This document shows, piece after piece, positions 41,120 to 48,540 of a stretch of 64,000 bases of DNA; the stretch's first letter is position 1; every line of letters begins with the position of its first letter. Source of the stretch: Methanoculleus chikugoensis (GTDB lineage: Archaea; Halobacteriota; Methanomicrobia; Methanomicrobiales; Methanoculleaceae); contig NZ_AP019781.1 of the NCBI RefSeq assembly GCF_019669965.1, forward strand, positions 930,001 through 994,000, given 5' to 3'. A program made the translations under genes and the position numbers. The notes below the pieces were generated by a model, which was not told the origin of the DNA, did no database searches, and saw only the letters and a list, made by a program, of their open reading frames with translations.

Positions 41120-41881
41120 TTACTGGGTGTTTTCGGTCTCGTCGATCATCCGGAGCACCCTTCGCCGGACTTCTGCGAACTCTGCACTGGTGCGATCCCG
41201 CGGGTGCGGCCAGGGGATCTCGATGACCTCCCGGACGGAACCCGGCCTTGGGGAGAGGACGACGATCCTGGTGGCGAGGTAGACCGCTTCGTCGACGCTG
41301 TGGGTGACGAAGACGATCGTCTTCTTCGTCTGTTCCCAGAGGGAGAGGAGCTCTTTCTGCATCCTGTTCCGGGTCTGGGCGTCCAGCGCCCCGAACGGTT
41401 CGTCCATGAGGAGAACGTCGGGGTCGTTTGCGAGCGCTCGTGCAATCGCCACCCGCTGCCGCATCCCCCCGGAGAGTTCGTAGGGGTAGGCGTCCCGGAA
41501 CTGGGAGAGGCCGACCATCTCGATGTAGCGGTCGGCCGTCCGCCGCCGCTCCTCTTTTGCGACGCCTTTCATCTCGAGGCCGAAGGCGACGTTGTCGATC
41601 ACCCTCCGCCAGGGGAAGAGGGAGTACTCCTGAAAGACCATCCCGCGCTTCGGGTCCGGGCCGGTGACCGCGTGGCCGTCGACGGTCACGCTTCCGGTGG
41701 TCGCGGTCTCGAGTCCGGCGATGATCCGGAGAAGCGTCGTCTTCCCGCACCCCGACGGCCCGACCAGGCAGATGAACTCAGTATCGCCGATCTCCAGGTT
41801 GACGCCCTCGAGCGCCTGCGTGAAGGTGCCGTCCTCCTTCGGGAAGGCCTTGCCGACGTTCGCGACCGAGACTCCGCTCAT
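41120..41881 (-). CDS. ABC transporter ATPase (NitT/TauT family)
   Basis: ATPase of 253 residues of the SsuB/TauB type. Walker A GPSGCGKTT, signature LSGGMRQRVAIARAL, Walker B DVLLMDEPFGALD, and switch His in VTHSVDEA are all intact. It energises the permease encoded upstream (one base between the genes). The family imports nitrate, sulfonates, taurine, aliphatic amines or thiamine precursors; the residues here do not tell which. It is the last gene of binding protein, permease, ATPase. Confidence 0.92.
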   Translation of the reverse strand: MSGVSVANVGKAFPKEDGTFTQALEGVNLEIGDTEFICLVGPSGCGKTTLLRIIAGLETATTGSVTVDGHAVTGPDPKRGMVFQEYSLFPWRRVIDNVAFGLEMKGVAKEERRRTADRYIEMVGLSQFRDAYPYELSGGMRQRVAIARALANDPDVLLMDEPFGALDAQTRNRMQKELLSLWEQTKKTIVFVTHSVDEAVYLATRIVVLSPRPGSVREVIEIPWPHPRDRTSAEFAEVRRRVLRMIDETENTQ

Positions 41882-41882
41882 T

Positions 41883-42659
41883 TCAGGCCACCTCTCCTGC
41901 CCGCCACCGCAGGAGCTGCTTATCGACGTAGTTCCTGAAGATGCGGTCGATGATGAGCCCCGTAAATCCGAGGATCAGCATGTAGACGACGACATTGGGC
42001 ATCTGGTGGAGGTAGTAGTTATGCCAGAGCTGGTAGCCGAGGCCGTAGGTGGAGACGCCGAACATCTCGGCGGCCACGAGACACATCCAGCCGACACCCA
42101 TGGCGATCCTGACGCCGGAGGCGATCGCCGGGACGGCGGCGGGCAGGGCGACATGGCGGATCAGCTCAAACGAGGTGTCGCACCCGAGCACCTTGCCCGC
42201 CTCGACGAAGACCTTCGGGACGTCCCGGAACGCGGCGTAGGTCGCGGTCAGGATCGGGAAGAACGCTCCTGCAAAGATGACGAAGCCTGCCGCCTGGGTG
42301 GTGAGCCCGAACCAGATGATGGCGAACGGGATCCAGGCGAGCGGCGGGATGGGGCGGAGGGTCTCGATGATCGGGTCGAGGAGGTGGTCCGCCACCCGGA
42401 ACCATCCCATCAGGATCCCGAGGGGGACGCCGAGGATGAACGCCGCGATGATCCCGATCCCGAAATGTTCGAGGCTCACTGCAAGGTCGGTGAGGAGCGT
42501 GCCGGACCCGAGGAGGTTTATGAATGCGCTGGCGACGTCGGTGACGCTCGGGAGGATGAATGATCGCCCCACCACGTACTCGGCGATGATCTGCCATACT
42601 ATCGCCACGACGGCGACCGCTGCGATGCCGAGGAGTCGTTTCTGTGTCTGCTGCTTCAT
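41883..42659 (-). CDS. ABC transporter permease (NitT/TauT family)
   Basis: Membrane subunit of 258 residues with about six helices. The cytoplasmic coupling loop is EAGKVLGCDTSFELIRHVALPAAVPAIASGVRIA in part (residues about 165-195), the EAA-like motif of this family. It begins at 42657-42659. A gap of 129 bases separates it from the binding-protein gene, containing no other frame; a weak internal promoter is possible there. Confidence 0.92.
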   Translation of the reverse strand: MKQQTQKRLLGIAAVAVVAIVWQIIAEYVVGRSFILPSVTDVASAFINLLGSGTLLTDLAVSLEHFGIGIIAAFILGVPLGILMGWFRVADHLLDPIIETLRPIPPLAWIPFAIIWFGLTTQAAGFVIFAGAFFPILTATYAAFRDVPKVFVEAGKVLGCDTSFELIRHVALPAAVPAIASGVRIAMGVGWMCLVAAEMFGVSTYGLGYQLWHNYYLHQMPNVVVYMLILGFTGLIIDRIFRNYVDKQLLRWRAGEVA

Positions 42660-42788
42660 GGTTCTATTCCGCTGCTCATGACGGGTGCCGGAGTGGATCG
42701 CTGGCCGATCACCTCAGGAACCTTTTCTATTACTTCATCGGCATCGCCGTAAAAGATACTTTTGGAGAAGAAATGGAGAGGTCCCGGG

Positions 42789-43775
42789 TTATGCCCGGGC
42801 CTTCTCGTAGAACGAGAGGTCGAAGAGGTCGTCCTGGGTCAGGGGCTTGTTGATGTAGCCGAGCTCGTACTGGAGGTTCGTATACTCGACCACCGAGGTC
42901 GTGATGACGTTCGGGTCGGCGGTCCAGGTGCCGTCCCAGTCCCGGAAGGATGCCTTCACGGTCTCGACGTTCTGTCCGGTCTTTGCGGAGTAGATGGATG
43001 CGGCCTCGTCGGGGTGTTCGAGGTTGTACTCCGTCGCCCTGATGTGCGTCTTCACGATCTGCTCGACGATCTCGGGGTGCTCGCGGATCAAAGAACCGCT
43101 CGCCACGAGGACACAGCAGGCATGGTCCTTCATCATCTCGCCCGACTGCACCACGGTCCTCCCCGTGCCCTCCGCCGCGATGATGGACGGAGACGGGTGG
43201 GGCAGGAAGACGCCGTCGACCTGGCCGGCGGAGATGGCGGTGGTTGCGGCGCCGGGGTCCATGGCGACGATGGTGACGCTTGCGGGGTCGACGCCGTTCT
43301 CTTCAAGCCAGGATCGCAGGATGGTGTCCTGGATCGTTCCCGGTGGGAAGGTGGCGATCTTCTTGCCGACGAGGTCTGCAGGGCCCGTATAGGGAACCTC
43401 GTTCCTGAGTACCAGATCGGATCCTTGAGTCTGCACCGCTGCGATGATCTTCGCGTCGAGCCCGGTGCTCACGGCCGCGATGAACGGGGCGGCGCCGACG
43501 TAGGCGATATCAAGGTCCCCGGAGAGCATCGCCTGCATCTCGGGCGCGCCGGTGGGGAAGTTGTAGTCGGTCACCTGCGTGATGCCGAAGGGTGCGAGGT
43601 CCTCCTGCCACCATCCCTTCTCCATCGCGGTCACGTGGGCGACCTGATGGGTGCTCGGTTGGTAGCCGATCCGCAGATGCGTCACGTCGCCGGTATTTGT
43701 TCCGGTGCATCCGCTTACAAATGTGAACGCCGCGACCAGGGCCACGGCCAGAAGAATTGCAGTAAGTTGCTTCAT
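42789..43775 (-). CDS. ABC transporter substrate-binding lipoprotein (NitT/TauT family)
   Basis: Exported solute-binding protein of 328 residues. The signal peptide ends in lipobox VSGC and the mature protein begins with CTGTNTGD. LRIGYQPSTHQVAHVTAMEKGWW, LSGDLDIAYVGAAPFIAA and PGAATTAISAGQVDGVFLPHP follow the SsuA/TauA fold with its two lobes. ATG at 43773-43775 was chosen because GGAGA lies six bases before it; another ATG 12 bases earlier has none. The ligand is unknown: sulfonates, amines or other small anions are possible. Confidence 0.92.
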   Translation of the reverse strand: MKQLTAILLAVALVAAFTFVSGCTGTNTGDVTHLRIGYQPSTHQVAHVTAMEKGWWQEDLAPFGITQVTDYNFPTGAPEMQAMLSGDLDIAYVGAAPFIAAVSTGLDAKIIAAVQTQGSDLVLRNEVPYTGPADLVGKKIATFPPGTIQDTILRSWLEENGVDPASVTIVAMDPGAATTAISAGQVDGVFLPHPSPSIIAAEGTGRTVVQSGEMMKDHACCVLVASGSLIREHPEIVEQIVKTHIRATEYNLEHPDEAASIYSAKTGQNVETVKASFRDWDGTWTADPNVITTSVVEYTNLQYELGYINKPLTQDDLFDLSFYEKARA

Positions 43776-43840
43776 GCGTATCTCCATCAGTATGGGTTAC
43801 TGTATAATGAGTAATCATCAACGCTGTCGGTATATAGTAG

Positions 43841-43891
43841 TGTCGAAAATTGGCAGTATAATTATACTATGATATTAAAATTTGTTCGACA
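43841..43891. promoter_or_regulatory. nested palindromes upstream of the importer promoter
   Basis: AGTATAATTATACT at 43855-43868 is a perfect 14-base palindrome. It lies between TGTCGAA (43841-43847) and its complement TTCGACA (43885-43891). The set sits just upstream of CTACTATATACCG, the likely TATA of the binding-protein gene on the minus strand, a position suited to an activator or repressor site. Confidence 0.65.
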
Positions 43892-44132
43892 TTTTCCCCT
43901 ATTGGAGAAACGGGTGCGAGGTAATGTGGAGGCGGAGGCGCACTTTGCCGGGTGAGGTCGTCCCCGGATGCCTCTACCGGGGCCCCCCTCCCGGTCCCTC
44001 CCCCGTCCAGGCGCATACCCAATGGAACGGCGTTTCACCATCTTTGCCCGGGAATATATCCGGGAAATCAGCGCTCTGATAAGGGCGTATCGAAGGTCCG
44101 GAGATCCTTTCGGGACAACCTCTTACTTAACC

Positions 44133-44159
44133 TACAGTATCCTACTGTAATCTACCGTA
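44133..44159. promoter_or_regulatory. triple TACNGTA operator of the metal module
   Basis: TACAGTA, TACTGTA and TACCGTA follow one another at 44133-44139, 44143-44149 and 44153-44159, each separated by three bases, so the period is exactly ten. Each unit is itself a palindrome about its middle base, and the first two also form an inverted pair. TTACTTAA just upstream may be the TATA, which would place the sites over the transcript start, as for a repressor. Confidence 0.7.
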
Positions 44160-44225
44160 CATGAGTTGGATGCCCGGATATGGTTGCCGGAAACAATCAA
44201 TCTGTAAAAACCGGAGGAAGAAAAA

Positions 44226-44528
44226 ATGACAAATGACTTAACATTTGACGAGGCGATGAAAAAGCATCTTCAGACATTGAAACAGTATGTGCCGATTGTA
44301 GCAAGAGTTCATGGGGGAAATCACCCGGAATTTCATGAAGTTCGCAAATTGTTTGATACAATCGTTAAGAAAACAAAAGACGCAGGTTCAGATAAACCCG
44401 AGTTAAACGAAGAGTTTGCCAAACTGCGGGAGATTACGGATACATACACAGTCCCGGGAGATGTGTGCGAAAGTTATGAGGCTGTTTACAGTATGTTGGC
44501 CGAGCTGGATAGGGCATACCGTGCTTAA
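44226..44528 (+). CDS. small hemerythrin-like (HHE) domain protein
   Basis: Protein of 100 residues resembling the C-terminal part of ScdA/YtfE iron-sulfur repair proteins. VARVHGGNHPEFHEVRKLF (residues about 25-43) holds three His, and LREITDTYTVPGDVCESYEAVYSMLAELD matches the final helices in part. The early HH-Y motif of full HHE domains is missing, so a complete di-iron site is uncertain. Role is perhaps metal or NO/redox sensing. GGAGG precedes the ATG. Codons are AT-rich (ACA, TTA, AAA), unlike flanking genes; it is 20 bases from the ATPase gene. Confidence 0.7.
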   Translation: MTNDLTFDEAMKKHLQTLKQYVPIVARVHGGNHPEFHEVRKLFDTIVKKTKDAGSDKPELNEEFAKLREITDTYTVPGDVCESYEAVYSMLAELDRAYRA

Positions 44529-44548
44529 ATCGTTATAATGCAGAGAAG

Positions 44549-46408
44549 ATGGTGAGATTTGTGCAGAGGTTTATACTCAGCAAGAAAAATCATATAACGC
44601 TGATCAGCGCCATCTTAATCGTTTTCGGATTTATCAGTGGACTGGGTTTTCAAAATGAGACCGTAGCTATCTGGTTCCTGGCTATCGCCTCAATGTTAGG
44701 GATTGCGCCTATTGCAATTCAGGCCTATCAGGCATTGAAGATTAGAGTCGTCAGTATCGATGTTTTAGTTACCGTCGCGGTTATCGGGGCGTTTCTCCTT
44801 CAAAATTTTGAGGAGTCCGCCATTGTCACCTTCTTATTCTTGTTTGGCGCTTTTCTGGAACAGCGGACATTGAACAAGACGCGTTCGGCCATAAAAGAGC
44901 TGACGGAGATGGCGCCGGAGAGCGCTTTAAAACAGATGGAGAATGGTGTATTTGAAGAAGTATTAGTGGATGAGGTTGACGTCGGCGATATCTTACTGGT
45001 GAAAACCGGCGCGAAAGTTCCTGTTGATGGAACCGTTCTGTCGGGAGAAGGCCACATTAACGAGGCAAGTATCACCGGCGAGTCTGTCCCGGTTGGCAAA
45101 AAGAAAGATTCGGGCGTATATGCCGGAACGATTCTGGAGAATGGAACGCTTCAAATTGTTGCCGACCGTGTAGGTGAAGATACTACTTTTGGCAGAATTA
45201 TAGAGTTAGTTGAAGAAGCGCAGGATTCAAAATCCGAAGCGGAACGCTTCATTGACAGATTTTCTAAATACTACACTCCGGCAGTTTTAGGGCTTGCAAT
45301 TATCACATGGTTATTTTCACGAGATGTTGAACTGGCCATTACATTGTTAGTTCTGGGATGCCCCGGCGCACTGGTTATCGGCGTACCTGTTTCAAACGTA
45401 GCGGGCATTGGCAACGGAGCACGGCACGGCGTTCTTTTAAAAGGCAGTGAAGTTATTGGGGATTTTAGCAGGGTTGATACAATCGTTTTCGACAAAACAG
45501 GTACGTTGACAATAGGCAATCCTGAAGTCGCAGACAAAGAATTTTACACAGACAACGTTGGAGGGGTATTAGCTTACCTTGCAAGCGTTGAAAAAGAATC
45601 GGACCATCCCCTGGCCAACGCGATTGTAGAACATATCGGTGATACGACATTATGTCGAGTAGAACGAACGGATGTTGTAAAAGGCGCCGGAATTGTCGCT
45701 TACATCGAGGGACATAGGGTTGCGGTAGGCAATGTTACGCTCATGGAGCGGGAGAATGTTCATTTAGCTGAAAAGGCCCGTGCAGATATTGCCCGATTCG
45801 AAAAGAACGGAAACTCACTCGTTTTAATATCCGTCGATGGTGAACTAAAAGCACTGATGGGTATCCGTGACCAGATTCGCCCGGGCGTAAAAGAAGACCT
45901 GCAAAAATTAAAGAAATTGGGCGTTAAAAATCTGGTAGTTCTCTCGGGAGACAACCAGGGGACAGTTGATCTGGTGGCGGGTGAACTGGGGCTGACAGAA
46001 GCGCACGGACATATGTTACCGGGAGATAAGTCGAAATATATTGAAAAATTAAAAACTAAAGGTCATATAGTGGCATTCGTTGGAGACGGAGTGAATGATA
46101 GCCCCTCTCTGGCTCTGGCACAGATCGGAATTGCTATGGGAAGCGGCACAGATGTCGCAATTGAGACCTCGGACGTCGTCCTGATGAATTCGGATTTCAG
46201 TCGCTTGCCACACGCACTGGGCTTAACAAAAGCAACAGCTGCTAATATGCACCAGAATATTGTTATCGCAGTAGGAGTTGTGCTGATCCTGCTTGCAAGT
46301 GTATTTTTAAGTGAATGGATGAACATGTCTATAGCGATGCTGGTACACGAAGCAAGCATATTAGCCGTGATTCTAAACGGGATGCGGCTTCTCCGTTACC
46401 AATTATGA
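44549..46408 (+). CDS. heavy-metal P1B-type ATPase with CPG motif
   Basis: Membrane pump of 619 residues that moves a soft or transition metal ion across the membrane with ATP. TGES is at 176-179, the phosphorylation site DKTGT starts at Asp315, the P1B HP dipeptide follows at His353, and GDGVND is at 512-517. The membrane metal-binding motif is Cys271-Pro-Gly, GCPGALVIG, not CPC. There is no N-terminal HMA domain; the separate chaperone downstream may supply it. About eight helices. Codon use is AT-rich and Firmicutes-like, so horizontal transfer is likely. Metal not assigned; Zn, Cd, Fe or Mn are possible. Confidence 0.93.
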   Translation: MVRFVQRFILSKKNHITLISAILIVFGFISGLGFQNETVAIWFLAIASMLGIAPIAIQAYQALKIRVVSIDVLVTVAVIGAFLLQNFEESAIVTFLFLFGAFLEQRTLNKTRSAIKELTEMAPESALKQMENGVFEEVLVDEVDVGDILLVKTGAKVPVDGTVLSGEGHINEASITGESVPVGKKKDSGVYAGTILENGTLQIVADRVGEDTTFGRIIELVEEAQDSKSEAERFIDRFSKYYTPAVLGLAIITWLFSRDVELAITLLVLGCPGALVIGVPVSNVAGIGNGARHGVLLKGSEVIGDFSRVDTIVFDKTGTLTIGNPEVADKEFYTDNVGGVLAYLASVEKESDHPLANAIVEHIGDTTLCRVERTDVVKGAGIVAYIEGHRVAVGNVTLMERENVHLAEKARADIARFEKNGNSLVLISVDGELKALMGIRDQIRPGVKEDLQKLKKLGVKNLVVLSGDNQGTVDLVAGELGLTEAHGHMLPGDKSKYIEKLKTKGHIVAFVGDGVNDSPSLALAQIGIAMGSGTDVAIETSDVVLMNSDFSRLPHALGLTKATAANMHQNIVIAVGVVLILLASVFLSEWMNMSIAMLVHEASILAVILNGMRLLRYQL

Positions 46409-46431
46409 TATTAGAATAAGGAGAGATGAAC

Positions 46432-46665
46432 ATGAAAAAAGCAACGATTCAATTAGAAACATTGGCTTGCCCGTCATGTGTTCAGAAGATTGAAAAAGCA
46501 ACAAAATCTTTGGCCGGTGTGGATAAAGATAGCGTAAAGGTGCTGTTTAACTCAAGCAAAGTAAAATTTGACTTTGATACTGAAAAAATATCCATCGGGG
46601 ATGTCGAAAAGGCCATTACCGCGCTTGGATACGTTGTTCTAAAATCTCAAGTTAAAGATAAGTGA
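46432..46665 (+). CDS. heavy-metal-associated (HMA) domain chaperone
   Basis: Small cytoplasmic metal-binding protein of 77 residues with a ferredoxin-like beta-alpha-beta fold. The metal site is CPSC in ETLACPSCVQKIEKA, and KVKFDFDTEKISIGDVEKAITALGY completes the domain. It should deliver or sense the ion handled by the ATPase encoded 23 bases upstream. ATG at 46432 has AAGGAGAG eight bases before it; an ATG at 46426 falls too close. AT-rich codon use as in the two preceding genes. Met of the usual MxCxxC site is Leu-Ala here. Confidence 0.88.
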   Translation: MKKATIQLETLACPSCVQKIEKATKSLAGVDKDSVKVLFNSSKVKFDFDTEKISIGDVEKAITALGYVVLKSQVKDK

Positions 46666-46920
46666 ATTGCCCCGCGCCTGTTGGGAGGGGCTTCCTGCTT
46701 CATCCCCCTCCCCTTCGGGAGCAGGTCCGCAGGCTCGACGGCGCGTTCCGCACCTGTTACCCCGACCTTGCAGGGCGAATTTCTTAACGGTGATCGCCGC
46801 GTTGATGTCGCGCTCATGATGAGCGCCACAGTCAGGACGGACTCATTTTCTCTCAGAGATCCGGCTTGAGATACCACATTTGCTGCATATCTTCGAGGAG
46901 GGATCGAATCTGCCCATCTT
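46647..46920 (-). pseudogene. C-terminal remnant of an IS200/IS605-type TnpB
   Basis: On the minus strand the frame reads KMGRFDPSSKICSKCG, then SERK, a TGA at 46843-46845, then VRPDCGAHHERDINAA and a Gly/Arg-rich tail ending MKQEAPP. This is the zinc ribbon and third RuvC Asp of TnpB. The TGA replaces the usual Trp codon and Arg replaces the first Cys of the second CxxC. Everything upstream of the ribbon is missing and no terminal ends are recognised. It overlaps the last 19 bases of the chaperone gene, tying the AT-rich module to mobile DNA. Confidence 0.85.
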
Positions 46921-47061
46921 GAGATCTCTTTTTAAAACGACCTCGATCTCTATCCGCCGGGCGGACACATGTTCCTCTCCTCTCTCACTCCTCCTCCCCA
47001 GCCCCGGGCGTGGTTTTAATCTCTCCAGGGGTCAAACGATACAGACAGGACTGTTGATATA
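46921..47061. other. argH upstream region
   Basis: No gene beyond the tnpB remnant is seen. GGTTTTAATCTC near 47,010-47,021 is a candidate TATA for argH, which would give a leader of about 20 bases. Confidence 0.4.
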
Positions 47062-48540
47062 ATGCGTTCGGATCAGATTCGGCAGGGCCGTCTCGCCGGC
47101 GAGCGGTCGGGCGATCTCGAGCATTTTCTTGCATCGATGGACGCCGACCGGTGGATCGCAAGGGCGGACCTCCTCGTGGATATGGCGCACCTCCTCGGCC
47201 TCTCGCGGCAGGAGATCATCGACGAGACCCCGGCACGTGCGCTGATGGCGGCGCTCCTCGATCTCTACGACCACGGCCTCCCGGAGGAGGCGTTCGACGA
47301 GCGGTTCGAGGACATCCACGCGGGCAAGGAGGCCTACCTCATCGACCGGGTCGGCGAGGACTTCGGCGGCCGCCTCCACATGGGGCGATCACGGAACGAC
47401 GAGGTTGCGACCTGCATCAGGATTCGGTTGAAAGAGGAGATCCTTGCCCTCGTCCGGTCGCTTGCCGATCTCAGGGCGACCCTGCTCGACGTCGCCGCCG
47501 GCCATACGGAGACAGTGATGCCGGGCTTCACCCACCTCCAGCACGCCCAGCCCACGACGCTCGCCCACTACCTCCTCGCCTACGAGCAGGCCTTCTCCCG
47601 CGATACGGCCCGGCTCCGTGAGGCGTATGCCCGGGTGGACGCCTCGCCGCTCGGTTCGGCGGCGTTCGCCTCGACCGGCTTCCCCCTCGACCGCGACTAC
47701 ACCGCCCGGCTCCTCGGGTTCGCCCGCCCGGCGCCGAACAGCATGGACGCGGTCGCCGCACGGGACTTCGCCGTCGAGGTGCTTGCCGATGCCTCCATCT
47801 GCATGACGACGGCGAGCCGCCTCTGCGAGGAGCTCGTCCTCTGGAGCACGGCGTTCGTCGGGTTCGTCCGGCTCGACGACGCCTACTGCTCCTCCTCCTC
47901 GATCATGCCCCAGAAGAAGAACCCGGACGTGGCGGAGATCATGCGGGCGAAGGCCGGATCGGTTGCCGGAGAACTTACAGCGGCGATCACGATCACGAAG
48001 GGTCTCCCGATGAGTTACAACCGCGACCTCCAGGAACTGACCCCGCACCTCTGGCGCGGCGTCGAAGCCGCCCGGCAGAGCATCCCGCTTCTCGCCGGGA
48101 TGCTCGGGTCAGCGGCCTTCGATACCGGGCGGATGGCCGCCGAGGCGGACAGGGGCTTCTCCACCGCGACGGAACTCGCCGACGTCCTCGTCCGGGAGTA
48201 CGGGCTCCCCTTCCGCACCGCCCATCGGATCGTCGGGCGGGCGGTCAGGCACGGGTCGCTCGACCTGGCCACGCTCGAGGCCGCCGCTCGCGAATCTGCC
48301 GACCTCTCGGTTGTGGAACTGGGGCTAACCCGGGAGAAGATCGATGCAGCCCTCGACCCGCGCCACGCCGTCGCCGTGCGGAACATCGTCGGCGGCCCGG
48401 CACCCGCGGCGGTTGCCGTTCAGATCGACGAGCAGAAAGAACTCCTCGCCCGGGACGCAGGCTGGGTGGAGGAGACGGAATCAGCACTATCGAGCGCATT
48501 CGAAGACCTTATCCTTGAAGCACGGAGGTTTGCAGCATAA
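47062..48540 (+). CDS. argH: argininosuccinate lyase
   Basis: Cytoplasmic enzyme of 492 residues that splits argininosuccinate into arginine and fumarate. The superfamily signature SSSIMPQKKNPDVAE (near 283-297) carries the catalytic Ser loop; HMGRSRNDEVATCIRIR and GFTHLQHAQPTTLAHYL supply substrate and catalytic His residues. Length is slightly above the 450-470 usual, owing to the C-terminal part. Its stop overlaps the gatD start by one base, so argH, gatD and gatE form an operon. Confidence 0.97.
   Translation: MRSDQIRQGRLAGERSGDLEHFLASMDADRWIARADLLVDMAHLLGLSRQEIIDETPARALMAALLDLYDHGLPEEAFDERFEDIHAGKEAYLIDRVGEDFGGRLHMGRSRNDEVATCIRIRLKEEILALVRSLADLRATLLDVAAGHTETVMPGFTHLQHAQPTTLAHYLLAYEQAFSRDTARLREAYARVDASPLGSAAFASTGFPLDRDYTARLLGFARPAPNSMDAVAARDFAVEVLADASICMTTASRLCEELVLWSTAFVGFVRLDDAYCSSSSIMPQKKNPDVAEIMRAKAGSVAGELTAAITITKGLPMSYNRDLQELTPHLWRGVEAARQSIPLLAGMLGSAAFDTGRMAAEADRGFSTATELADVLVREYGLPFRTAHRIVGRAVRHGSLDLATLEAAARESADLSVVELGLTREKIDAALDPRHAVAVRNIVGGPAPAAVAVQIDEQKELLARDAGWVEETESALSSAFEDLILEARRFAA

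Larger units (their letters stand above)
43776..44225. other. 450-bp divergent regulatory region
   Basis: This gap has no gene. From left to right it holds the binding-protein leader, a minus-strand TATA (about 43,830-43,838), the palindromes at 43,841-43,891, a G/C-rich repeat-like element (about 43,930-44,040), the three-copy operator (44,133-44,159) and the GGAGG ribosome binding site before 44,226. Base composition turns AT-rich near its right end. Confidence 0.6.

Noticed and set aside
41120-43775. Assignment of the importer as nitrate, taurine or sulfonate transporter
   Set aside because: Family members import many anions and amines; neither binding-site residues nor neighbouring genes decide the substrate.
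46843-46845. TGA as selenocysteine in the tnpB fragment
   Set aside because: TnpB normally has Trp here and the gene is truncated and mutated; decay is the simpler reading.
46647-46877. Stand-alone 76-residue gene on the minus strand
   Set aside because: It is the reading frame of the tnpB remnant shifted by a stop; the recognisable residues are TnpB zinc-ribbon sequence in a neighbouring frame.
44226-47061. Complete transposon carrying the metal genes
   Set aside because: No terminal inverted repeats, target duplications or intact transposase were found; only a tnpB tail remains.
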